NCBI GenBank assembly: GCA_026770025.1 | Contig: JAMXDE010000036.1 | Span: 124,001-188,000 of the forward strand | Direction of reading: 5' to 3' | DNA from: Craspedostauros australis | Lineage: Eukaryota; Bacillariophyta; Bacillariophyceae; Mastogloiales; Achnanthaceae | DNA length: 64,000 bases | The notes under the pieces: generated by a model | Seen by the model: the letters and a program-made list of their open reading frames with translations, nothing else | The model's database searches: none | What the model was told of the DNA's origin: nothing | Shown: positions 21,653 to 30,858 of the stretch, in pieces | Numbering within the stretch: the stretch's first letter is position 1 | Layout of the letters: each line of letters opens with the position of its first letter | Position numbers and translations under genes: made by a program

Positions 21653-23728
21653 ATGAGCGAGGAAGAGGAATTGAAAGAGATCCCTCTGTCCAATCCGGCT
21701 ATCAAGATAGAAGAAGGTGCGAGTGAGACTCCACCACGACAAGAGAAGGAAGCAGCTGCGGCTACTGTCCTATCAGGCGCAGACGCAAGCGCGATCGACG
21801 AGACTGAAGAAGAACGGTCTGCAAGACTACACCGTAAGGAGAAGAGGATTCTCAAGGCGGCCAAGCAAGAGGAGACTGGTGTGACGAAGAGCATTCGCAC
21901 AGCCAAACAGAGTGGGAAAAGTGAGACGCCACCAGGAGGAGAATTTGTGAGCAAATCAATCCTCGCGAAACAACAAGCGAAAATCGAAGAATCGGCAACA
22001 CAGAAACCGACGGAAATCAAGGGCGCGAGCGCACCAACGACGAAACAACGAACCAACATGGCGACATCAGCCAACATGAACAAGCAACGCATCAAGGCGC
22101 CGATGTTCAGCGGTGAACAGGAAGACTACAGCGCATGGGAGTCCCAAGCGAAGGCATACGCTCGTGCACAGAAGACGAGAGACGTGATGTTGGGCAAGAC
22201 CAAGGTGCTAACAGTGAGCGAGATCGCGGCAGCCACCGATGAAGACAAGGAAGCGATGGAGGAGATCTACGAGCTGGGATGCGACTGCTTCAGCGATCTG
22301 ATCCTCATGATGGATGCAGAGAAAGGAAAAGGCAAGCAGGCCATCCAGTACATCAACCAGTGCGTCTCCAACGACTACCCCGAAGGAGACGCACACGCAG
22401 CGTGGAACGTTCTCGCGGAGAAGTTCCGACCATCTGACGCGGCGACGAAGATCAAACTCAAGCGCCAGTTCAACAACGAAAAGATGAAGAAAGACTCGGA
22501 CCCCGACATCTACATCACACGACTCGAAGGTTTACGATCGCGTCTCCACGATGTCAAGTACGAGATCACGGACGAGGAGATGATCATGCAGATCCTCAGC
22601 ACGGTGAGCGTGGAATACAGAACTCACATCGTGAACTTCCAACACCAACTCACATTCAATCCGGAACTGGTCACCATCAACACGATCAAAGGAGTACTCC
22701 GCACAGCATACGCCACGCACAGAGGACGCAAGGCATACGTGGACGACTTCCAAGACAGCAACACGAAGAGCAACGACACCGGCTTCACAAGCACCGGTAA
22801 CTTCAAGGGTACTTGTCACAACTGTGGCGTGTATGGCCATAGATCCGCCGATTGCCCAGAACGCAAGAAACCGAACAACAAGAAAAACAACAACAACAAC
22901 AACAACAACAAGATGAACGGAAAGCGCAACAACAACCGCAACAAAGGAAGCGGCTTCAACAGGAAGTGCAACTACTGTGGCATCTTTGGACACTGCGAGG
23001 CGGAGTGCCGAAAGAAGAAGTTCAACGAGAAGAAGAAGGCCAACAAACAGGCCAACACAGCAATGGAAGGACACAACAAGAGCGGGCACGAGATGGTACT
23101 CTCGGCAAAGGACATGCTGCTCTGCATGTTGGTGTCCGACGACTACATCAAAGACTCCTTCTTCGATAACTTCGAGTACGTCGGGAGTGACGACGAAGTG
23201 CAGGACGATGAGATCGTCCCGGAGTGGCTCAACGAGGAGCCAATCATCCACGAGGTGGATCCAAGACGCGAAGTGAGCTACGAATGCTGCTTCAACGCAA
23301 ACGACCTGATTGGTTCATACAGCGACGAAGCTGAGATGGACGACGAGGCCAACGATAGCGACATCGAAGAGGCCATGAGTGAAGAGGCCGACGACGAGAT
23401 CAACGAGAATGATAGAGGCCAAGACGAAACGAACGGCGGCGCAGCGCCGCCCCCTCCAGCGGCGGGGAACAATAGATCGGGTATCTTCGACGAAGATGAC
23501 AGCGACGAAACGGAGAACCATCCGGACGACAGCTTCAATCCAAACGAGCGTGTCGTCTATCCGACAGGGATCCAATTCCCACCAGTAGGGAATCCCAACG
23601 ACTCGAACTACCTCCATCGTCATGACACCATTCCGTATGGAACGGAAACAGCATTGGTGATCCAGAAGCAACTCATCTTCGATGCTGTGATGGAAGCAGG
23701 GGTGAAATTGTTCCCAGGGGTCGCATAA
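21653..23728 (+). CDS. Copia gag (691 aa)
   Basis: The ATG at 21653 lies 83 bases after the left LTR. The N-terminus is charged. The capsid-like UBN2-type region begins around residue 145 (KAPMFSGEQEDYSAWESQAKA). Two CCHC zinc knuckles bind RNA: CHNCGVYGHRSADC from residue 388 and CNYCGIFGHCEAEC from residue 439, separated by an Asn/Lys-rich linker. The C-terminal 200 residues are acidic. The frame ends in TAA at 23726-23728, and pol continues in the same frame directly after it. Confidence 0.9.
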   Translation: MSEEEELKEIPLSNPAIKIEEGASETPPRQEKEAAAATVLSGADASAIDETEEERSARLHRKEKRILKAAKQEETGVTKSIRTAKQSGKSETPPGGEFVSKSILAKQQAKIEESATQKPTEIKGASAPTTKQRTNMATSANMNKQRIKAPMFSGEQEDYSAWESQAKAYARAQKTRDVMLGKTKVLTVSEIAAATDEDKEAMEEIYELGCDCFSDLILMMDAEKGKGKQAIQYINQCVSNDYPEGDAHAAWNVLAEKFRPSDAATKIKLKRQFNNEKMKKDSDPDIYITRLEGLRSRLHDVKYEITDEEMIMQILSTVSVEYRTHIVNFQHQLTFNPELVTINTIKGVLRTAYATHRGRKAYVDDFQDSNTKSNDTGFTSTGNFKGTCHNCGVYGHRSADCPERKKPNNKKNNNNNNNNKMNGKRNNNRNKGSGFNRKCNYCGIFGHCEAECRKKKFNEKKKANKQANTAMEGHNKSGHEMVLSAKDMLLCMLVSDDYIKDSFFDNFEYVGSDDEVQDDEIVPEWLNEEPIIHEVDPRREVSYECCFNANDLIGSYSDEAEMDDEANDSDIEEAMSEEADDEINENDRGQDETNGGAAPPPPAAGNNRSGIFDEDDSDETENHPDDSFNPNERVVYPTGIQFPPVGNPNDSNYLHRHDTIPYGTETALVIQKQLIFDAVMEAGVKLFPGVA

Positions 23729-23731
23729 GGA

Positions 23732-26700
23732 GTGCTGAGACCAATATGGGTGAACATGATGGGATCCATCCTATCCGAGAACTTCAGATCAATCGGAGAG
23801 ATTCTTGCCAACTCGGTTGTGATCAATCGCATACTGGAAGCAGCTGAGACAGAAACGATTCCGGAGACGGATCTGCATTACATCCTTGGAGGATGCATGC
23901 GTGTGCTCTTACGCGAACGACCACGCGTCCACCCATACGATCCAGCCACAGGATCACATCGAAACAGCACGATTCCATCGGACTACGCACAACTACCCGA
24001 CGACATGGATGACGGAGACCATCATCATCCATACAACGAAGATGGAGTCCACAAAGACGACGACGACGACGGCAGCTTCGACGACGAGATAGCTGCAGCA
24101 GCAGTGGAGCAGCTCCACAAGCTGAGCACCAAGCATAAGGACAAGGTCAACAAGGACACCTGGCTCGCCGACAGCGGAGCTTCGTGTCACATCGTCAATT
24201 CAGACGCCGCTCTCTTCAACGTGCGGCACATCAAGTCCTTCGTCCAAGTGGGAGACAGCACGAAACTGGACTCTCCCAAAATGGGATCCATTCGCTTGAA
24301 GGTCAAGCAGCGAGACAACACTGGCCACATCATCCGGCTCGATGATGTGAAGTACACACCGAAAATGGGGGTGAACCTTTTCTCCACGAACAAGGCTCTG
24401 TACAACGGTTACCAGCTCGGCAACAACGGCATTCTGATGGACATCATCAACGGATCCGGAACAAAGATCGTGTTCGATCAAGTCTTCCCCACATCGAACG
24501 GATTCATCACGGGAGTGCAGATGCATCCCATCATGCCAACAGACGACGACAAGGCTTGCACAGCCATCGTCAAGAATCCATCCAAGGAGATCAGCGCGGT
24601 GAACCTGCACCGAATGCTCGGCCATGCGCCACTCGAGACCATGAAGCGGACGGCCGCTCAGTATGGATGGAAGATCATCGGCGAGATGCCGGTATGTCGC
24701 GACTGCGCGGTCGCGAACGCAAGAGTGAAGAATATTCCAAAGACAACCATTCCGAGAGCAACTCGCCGTGGCGAACGGCTCTTCATTGACATTAGTTACA
24801 CTAAACACATAAGCTTCGGAGATAAACGCTACTGGACCCTGATCGTGGACGACTGCACGGATCACTGCTGGAGTTTCTTTCTCAAGAACAAGAGTGATCA
24901 ACCAGGGTACATCAAACAATTCGTCCAGACGATCAAATCACAGACTGGTGATCAACAAATCATCTTCCGTGGAGACAACAGCGGAGAGAACAAATCCACG
25001 CAGGATATTCTCATCGATGCAGGACTGAACGTGAAATTCGAATTCACAGCATCGAACACACCGCAACAGAACGGTAGAGTAGAACGCAAGTTCGCGTACC
25101 TCTACACCAAGGTCCGCTCCATGCTCAACGGAGCACAGCTCGACGAAGAGTATAGGCATGGCCTGTGGGCAGCAGCTGCGAGCACTGCCACTGCCATCGC
25201 CAACATCACCGTAGCGAAGAACCAGAAAGAGTCACCGTACCGCCAATTCTTCGGAAGTGATCCACCATACGCGGATGCACTCCGCACATTTGGAGAGGTG
25301 GGTGTTGTGAAGACTACCTACGGCGGGATTACCGCTAAGCTCAAGAACAGAGGAGAAGAAATGGTGTTCATCGGATATGCACACCAGCACGCATCAGGGG
25401 TCTACAACATGTACAGACCATCGACCAAATCACTGGTCTGCTCTCGTGACATCAAATGGCTCAACCAGTCATACGGACAGTTCCGTGGCTGGGCACCAGC
25501 ACCGAACATATCCAATGAAACAGGAACGACGGACGCAGACGGCTTCACAACCATCGGACGAAAGGGAGCAACGCCAAGGACGGCAACGCGTCAAACATCG
25601 GAAGCAAAGAGAGTATCTTTCGCTGACAGCAACAGGTACTACATCCTATCGGACAGCGACGATGAGGATGATGAGGACGATGGAGCAGTAACCCAACTAA
25701 TCCATAACGACGAGGAAGATCGGAGCGAATCCAATCATGAGGATGACGAGATCACACCATCCAGCGACGAAGCCGATGATGACACAGGCGTCACCCCTCC
25801 GAATACACCAGCGAGGTCTACACATGACACACCATCCAGACCTCCACCGAGCAAACCAAACAAGCGTGATATAGCTAGAAAGGAGAGGATCCGATGTCAC
25901 GAAGCACGAGGCAGGAAGGGAGAAGCTAATCCCAAGTCAACTGCAGGGAAGAGTATTCCCAGAGCTCTGCGTGAGCTCGCAGACTTCAACGAACAAGGCC
26001 GAAAGGAAGAAGGCTATGAGAGCGATCCATCATCCGATGAGGCGAGTGACGAACTCAGCGACGAGATAATCGATGATTCCAACAACGAAATCACAGATGA
26101 TGAAGAAATCATGGATAAAGAAGAGATCGAGATCGCTCACCATAGCACAACTGGACTATACGGGATGAACGCAATCATCACCAAGACACCAGCGATCGAT
26201 ATTGGATTATCGATGCAGGACGAGAAGAAAGAACCAGAGAAGCACATCGAACCTACAACGTTCGACGGAGCCTTCAATCATCCAGATCCTATCCATCGAA
26301 AGGGATATCGAGCAGCCATCAAGAAGGAATTCGACTCCATGGATACACGCAAGGTGTATAGCAAGATCAAACGAGACGCCATCCCACGCGGCCGCAGATG
26401 CTGCAAATGCAAATGGGTCTTCAAGCTGAAGCATGACGGGACACATCGAGCGCGGCTCGTTGCATGTGGCTATTCACAAGTTGCAGGAGTAGACTTCCAA
26501 GAGCATTACTCACCCGTCATCCATGACGTGACCTATCGGGTCATGATGGTGATCATGCTAATCAAGAAGATGGACTGCGCACTCGTCAATGTCGTAACGG
26601 CATTCCTACATGGAGACCTCGACGAGGAGATCTACATGAACTGTCCCAACGGAATGGATCATCAACCAGACGAAGCCCTGACCCTACACAAGCCAATCTA

Positions 26701-27835
26701 CGGACTTGTGCAGAGCGCCAGGCAATGGTTCAAGATGTTGGTATCGACCCTCAAGAATATCAACTTCGAACAGAGCGCAGCAGACCCGTGCCTGTTCTAC
26801 AGGAAGACGAACGAAGGAAGCATGATCGTGGCCATCTACGTGGACGATTGCTTCTGTTGCGGAGACTCCAAGGCACTGGAGACATTCCTGAAGGACATCC
26901 AAGGCAGCAAGTTCAAGGTGACAATCGAGCGCGGACTCGGAGACTACCTCAGCTGCAACATCGAATTGAACCATGACAAGACTAGAGAGACATTGCGTCA
27001 ACCACATCTCATCCGACACCTCATCGAAGAGTTTGGAACCAAAGTTGAGAAGATGCAACGCTATGGGACACCGGGAACCCCGGGTCAAATCATCGTACGA
27101 CCATCTGAAGATAACGGACTGCAGAAGGTCGGACCAGAAGAACATGCCAAATACCGCCGAGGCGTCGGTATGCTACTCTTCCTCATCAAGCACTCGCGAC
27201 CAGACATCGCGAACCCTGTGAGGGAACTCTCCAAGGTATTGATCGGGCCCACCAAGGCCGCAATGAAGGAGATGTATTGGATCATCAAGTATGTGATCGA
27301 TACAAAGGACTATGGATTGAAGATCCATCCAGCGCGTCCAGACGACGACGGCTGGGACATGGAGCTCTTCTGCAATAGCGAATATGCAGGAGACAAGAAC
27401 ACGAGAATTAGCGTAGGAGGGTTCATGCTATACCTGTGCAAGGTGCCAATCCTTTGGCGATCCAAGGCACAGAAGGCCGTCACACTCAGCTCATCCAAAG
27501 CAGAATACGTTGCCCTTTCCGAAGTGGCAAAGGAAATCTTCTTCGTCGTACAGCTACTCGAAAGTGTGGGCGTCCCAGTGAAGACACCGATCAAGGTCCG
27601 CGTGGACAACATCGGAGCAATCTTCATCGCCAAGAACCCATCAACATCCCAACGATCGCGGCACATCGACGTGCGCCATCACTACGTGAGGAACATGGTA
27701 ATCAACAAGACCATCGAAATCATTTTCGTCAAATCCGAGCAGAACACAAGCGACGGATTCACCAAGAACATCAAGGCCGACTTGCAACGTGAACACGAGA
27801 AGTCGTACCTTGACACATCGAGAACATTCGAATGA
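23732..27835 (+). CDS. Copia pol: protease, integrase, RT, RNase H (catalytic Asp lost twice)
   Basis: Residues are counted from the GTG at 23732; the first ATG is 23755. Aspartic protease: ADSGAS, Asp147. Integrase: a zinc-binding HHCC region (LHRMLGH...CRDC), then Asp353, Asp415 and Glu451 (DX35E spacing). RT: RLVACGYSQ, motif A at 953 and YVDD at 1036-1039. RNase H: from about 1210, ending with a HIDVRHHYVR block. Motif A reads VNVVTAFLHGDL, where the family has Asp before VxTAF, so residue 953 is Asn. The first RNase H acid is also Asn (1215, CNSEYAGD where CDSDYAGD is usual). The frame is otherwise intact over 4.1 kb. It shares its reading frame with gag across a single TAA. Confidence 0.9.
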   Translation: MLRPIWVNMMGSILSENFRSIGEILANSVVINRILEAAETETIPETDLHYILGGCMRVLLRERPRVHPYDPATGSHRNSTIPSDYAQLPDDMDDGDHHHPYNEDGVHKDDDDDGSFDDEIAAAAVEQLHKLSTKHKDKVNKDTWLADSGASCHIVNSDAALFNVRHIKSFVQVGDSTKLDSPKMGSIRLKVKQRDNTGHIIRLDDVKYTPKMGVNLFSTNKALYNGYQLGNNGILMDIINGSGTKIVFDQVFPTSNGFITGVQMHPIMPTDDDKACTAIVKNPSKEISAVNLHRMLGHAPLETMKRTAAQYGWKIIGEMPVCRDCAVANARVKNIPKTTIPRATRRGERLFIDISYTKHISFGDKRYWTLIVDDCTDHCWSFFLKNKSDQPGYIKQFVQTIKSQTGDQQIIFRGDNSGENKSTQDILIDAGLNVKFEFTASNTPQQNGRVERKFAYLYTKVRSMLNGAQLDEEYRHGLWAAAASTATAIANITVAKNQKESPYRQFFGSDPPYADALRTFGEVGVVKTTYGGITAKLKNRGEEMVFIGYAHQHASGVYNMYRPSTKSLVCSRDIKWLNQSYGQFRGWAPAPNISNETGTTDADGFTTIGRKGATPRTATRQTSEAKRVSFADSNRYYILSDSDDEDDEDDGAVTQLIHNDEEDRSESNHEDDEITPSSDEADDDTGVTPPNTPARSTHDTPSRPPPSKPNKRDIARKERIRCHEARGRKGEANPKSTAGKSIPRALRELADFNEQGRKEEGYESDPSSDEASDELSDEIIDDSNNEITDDEEIMDKEEIEIAHHSTTGLYGMNAIITKTPAIDIGLSMQDEKKEPEKHIEPTTFDGAFNHPDPIHRKGYRAAIKKEFDSMDTRKVYSKIKRDAIPRGRRCCKCKWVFKLKHDGTHRARLVACGYSQVAGVDFQEHYSPVIHDVTYRVMMVIMLIKKMDCALVNVVTAFLHGDLDEEIYMNCPNGMDHQPDEALTLHKPIYGLVQSARQWFKMLVSTLKNINFEQSAADPCLFYRKTNEGSMIVAIYVDDCFCCGDSKALETFLKDIQGSKFKVTIERGLGDYLSCNIELNHDKTRETLRQPHLIRHLIEEFGTKVEKMQRYGTPGTPGQIIVRPSEDNGLQKVGPEEHAKYRRGVGMLLFLIKHSRPDIANPVRELSKVLIGPTKAAMKEMYWIIKYVIDTKDYGLKIHPARPDDDGWDMELFCNSEYAGDKNTRISVGGFMLYLCKVPILWRSKAQKAVTLSSSKAEYVALSEVAKEIFFVVQLLESVGVPVKTPIKVRVDNIGAIFIAKNPSTSQRSRHIDVRHHYVRNMVINKTIEIIFVKSEQNTSDGFTKNIKADLQREHEKSYLDTSRTFE

Positions 27836-27847
27836 CCGAATGCACAC

Positions 27848-27855
27848 AGGAAGGG
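27848..27855 (+). promoter_or_regulatory. polypurine tract of Copia element
   Basis: AGGAAGGG immediately precedes the right LTR, the expected place of the plus-strand primer. Confidence 0.7.
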
Positions 27856-28661
27856 TGTCGAGATGTACATGTGAGTATACGTCAAGATGTACGTGTATAT
27901 GTGCATCGTTCACCCGCTATTCTCTCATACGCTCTTGGACGGTATAACTAGACTCGTTTCGATAGTATGTTGTGATTCGTCAGAATTACAGGGGAATGGA
28001 ACACACGAAAAGGGGCAAGATTTCTGGAGGAAATTTGCAATCGACGATTTCTGAGAGAATTGGAAGATCGTCCATCCATCCATCAATGGTACCAAGAGAA
28101 TCTCGAGGTACTTCCCAACTAAACCTCAGATGACGATATCATCTGACAGACTCCTGCATCACCAATGGAACGTGACATCTGGAGAGCAGAAGGATGCCTA
28201 CTGACGTCGACAGGATGTCAACATGTCACTACGTCGACAGCTGTCTCCAAGTCAGAGCAGGAGGCGAAGATCCGATGACCGAAGGACATCAGCATCATGG
28301 ATACAGAAGGTGAACTTCAAATGGCGAGTACTCATGGAGTAGGAATCAGTAGGGAATGAACGGAGTGTCGAATGCGGAGTACATGTTGAACGCAAAGTAT
28401 CGTGTAGCATGAGTACACGATATTGAGAGAGAGAGAGAGAGAGAGAGAGAATACAGAGAGGAGCGAGAGAGGATCTCGCGTACCGACTCATAGTCGGAGA
28501 CTGAATCTACGAAACAGATTGAAGCGCCGAGAGCATCGGGCAAGAGAACTGGTGTACACCAAGAGGATTGGAGTAGCCAAGTAATGAAATAGCAAACAGA
28601 CGACTATCAACCAACACCATCTTCCACGATCGTAGGTTACCGTGAGCGGAACTTGCCAACA
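27856..28661 (+). repeat. right LTR of Copia element (806 bp)
   Basis: It matches the left LTR from TGTCGAGATG to TTGCCAACA, with scattered substitutions and a longer (GA)n run near 28424-28450. The flank after it (ATTGACGAG...) is AT-rich host sequence, not LINE B. Confidence 0.9.
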
Positions 28662-28912
28662 ATTGACGAGCTTGTCACCATTACCCGAGCCACCTATTAT
28701 GTGTGGTTATATTATATCATGTTATATGTACATAGAGCAGAGCACTGTACTCTATTCTGCACTATCGAATCTTGCCTGTGGTCCAGAAAAGACTGCTCTA
28801 CTCCATGTCTTGCAGATTGTTTACAACTGTAAAGATGATTGAGCGCACTGCACTGAATAGATCTTGCATATTTTCATATTTTGGTTGCTGCCGGTCCCTC
28901 CTTCCTTTCTTC
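28662..28912. other. intergenic, AT-rich
   Basis: Nothing gene-like. It holds the 3' flank of the FkbM gene and the right flank of the Copia element. Confidence 0.5.
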
Positions 28913-29848
28913 CTACTTCGTGCCATAGACAATGTCTTCGTAGATCAAATCAAAGTTCCTGTTGACAAACCAGTCCGAATGACTGACTGTGCCAAAGAAG
29001 TCGTACCCAGCACGGTCCAGGATGGCCTTGACGGATTGATCCTTGAGCCCATTCGTTCCGTCCGCCTCGACAAAGATAACGCCAAATTGAAATTTGTTGA
29101 AATCGAGCGACCGCAGCGCCAGCAGCTCGGCGCCCTCAATGTCCAGAGAGAAGAAGTCGAAGTGGAATGAATCGCCCACAGCCTCATGCAGGATGCTCTC
29201 AAATCGGCGGCACTTCACGACTTTCGCGTTGTGGATAAGGTGCCTATTCCACCAGGTGCGTTTGAAGTGTTCCGCGGCGAATTCCAAGAATCCAGACACG
29301 CCAGGATTGTGCTTGACCTGCACCCAATGCAAGTCCTGCTCTTCCAAGCAGACACCTGCGTGGACGGTGGCGAGCTCGTTGGGGCGGTTCACCACCAATT
29401 TCTCGTAGCTGATGGGGTCAGCCTCGACGAGAACGCCCTTCCAGTCCAGTGCTTTGTTGAAGACGTGGGAATTGCTGAACTTGACACCATCCAGGCCGCC
29501 CATTTCGATGTAGGTACCATTGCAGACGTTGTTGAACCATGTCAGAAGGTGCTGGTCTTCTTGCCACTGGGACTTGTGAAGTTGTGGCGGCACCGCTCGT
29601 TGGCATGCGATTGCCTGCGTCTTGCGAGGCGGCGGCTTCGCAACTGTGATTGTACCTGTTTCTGCCGCAACGTGAACAGAGGGGGAATCCACTGTTGTCA
29701 CCAACCCGGCTTCGGTGATGCTGTGTGCGAAGTTCACGGATTGGAGCTGGACGATGAGCAACGCAGTGAACAGACTGATCGCCAGGAACATGACCCAGTT
29801 CTGTGCTGGTTTTGCAGGGGTCCTCGTTGACTTGTTCCCGCGGACCAT
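28913..29848 (-). CDS. FkbM-family methyltransferase, type II membrane protein
   Basis: 311 residues from the ATG at 29848. A cytoplasmic basic N-terminus is followed by one hydrophobic anchor (about residues 19-38, MFLAISLFTALLIVQLQ), which predicts a Golgi/ER type II protein with a lumenal catalytic domain. The domain shows the S-adenosylmethionine motif YIEMGGLDGVKFSN, then GVLVEADP, and late in the fold FFSLDIEGAE, all typical of FkbM methyltransferases (O-methylation of sugars or small hydroxylated substrates). The length fits a single-domain member. The substrate cannot be told from sequence. It is divergent from the FAD oxidoreductase gene, with about 1 kb between the two starts. Confidence 0.85.
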   Translation of the reverse strand: MVRGNKSTRTPAKPAQNWVMFLAISLFTALLIVQLQSVNFAHSITEAGLVTTVDSPSVHVAAETGTITVAKPPPRKTQAIACQRAVPPQLHKSQWQEDQHLLTWFNNVCNGTYIEMGGLDGVKFSNSHVFNKALDWKGVLVEADPISYEKLVVNRPNELATVHAGVCLEEQDLHWVQVKHNPGVSGFLEFAAEHFKRTWWNRHLIHNAKVVKCRRFESILHEAVGDSFHFDFFSLDIEGAELLALRSLDFNKFQFGVIFVEADGTNGLKDQSVKAILDRAGYDFFGTVSHSDWFVNRNFDLIYEDIVYGTK

Positions 29849-30858
29849 GTTGCGTTTGGATGTGGCAACTATCTCTTGTTATTTATTGTCAGATGCACGA
29901 GTATGTATTCTATGATGCGTTGAGCAGTGCCAAGCTATCCTCTACCTCCACCTCCGATCTGCGAGCTACGAGTATGAACGGACGCAGCGGAATGGGTGTG
30001 TGATGAGGTATAACCGAGTTGAATTGAATCGAGTTGTCTTTGATGGTTTCGTTGGTTTTTTTTGTGTGATCGCTTTGTCTCTTTTCCCAACGGATGGATT
30101 TTGGTTACAACCACGACAAAACACCGTTGCGAATGAACACCTTGTGAATTTTGCGGCCACCGCAAACAACATTCCCAAAGTCAAAGTGTTTTACTGTCCA
30201 CGTCGACTCATTGGACCAGAAAACTAGGAAAGGCCCATAAAACTTAAAAATCCAAGCTTTTGCGACAAGGGACTTTGTCTTTCCTTTCTTATGTGTAGGA
30301 AGAATACTGAATTTGTGGGTAGTTATCCATAAAACCAGAAAAAGTGAAATGCTTGACTATGGACCGTAGGCTGACTCGTTGGGTATTTCTTCAGAGATAC
30401 CCGGAGGTTGTTTCTGGTTCACGAACCATGCGTGATTCGGAAGTCATAGTTGAGTCGATGCGGTCGTAGATGTCGATCGAGTGTTTGTTACCACAACAAT
30501 GACGCGACACAACGCCACATCCTCCTTCCTCCCTCCACATTTTCTCCGCGTCATCGCGACCCCACAGCCACCATACCAGCAGATCAGCTCAGATCGGATT
30601 CATGCAGAGCAGAACAGAGCAGAACACAAGAGACCCCATAGATTCAGTATCGTTGGAGGTGTGTTTGAGTTGTTACATTACTGGAACCCAAGCATCCCAG
30701 CAGCCTAGCAGTCCACAGTCGCCGTGAAACGGAATGCCAGACCGAGCCCTGAGGTGGCCCAGAAAGAACACTTGTGATTGTGATTGTAATTGTATCAGTA
30801 CTCATACTCGCGCAGACGAGTAACCTCTGAGGCAATACCAACGCCAAGGACAACGCCA
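29849..30858. other. divergent intergenic region, likely two promoters
   Basis: About 1 kb between two divergently transcribed genes. No ORF here is convincing. It contains the repeated AGAGCAGAACAGAGCAGAAC at about 30605-30625 and a short CA/GT-rich stretch. Clear TATA elements were not evident. Confidence 0.45.

Larger units (their letters stand above)
20780..28661 (+). mobile_element. Ty1/Copia LTR retrotransposon
   Basis: Complete layout: left LTR 20780-21570, gag 21653-23728, pol 23755-27835, polypurine tract 27848-27855, right LTR 27856-28661. Both LTRs begin TGTCGAGATG and end TTGCCAACA. The order protease-integrase-RT-RNase H is the Copia order. The bases flanking the element (TGCCA on the left, ATTGA on the right) do not match, so there is no target-site duplication. 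The LTRs differ at roughly 5% of aligned positions over the first 400 bp, plus a GA-repeat length change. Confidence 0.95.
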
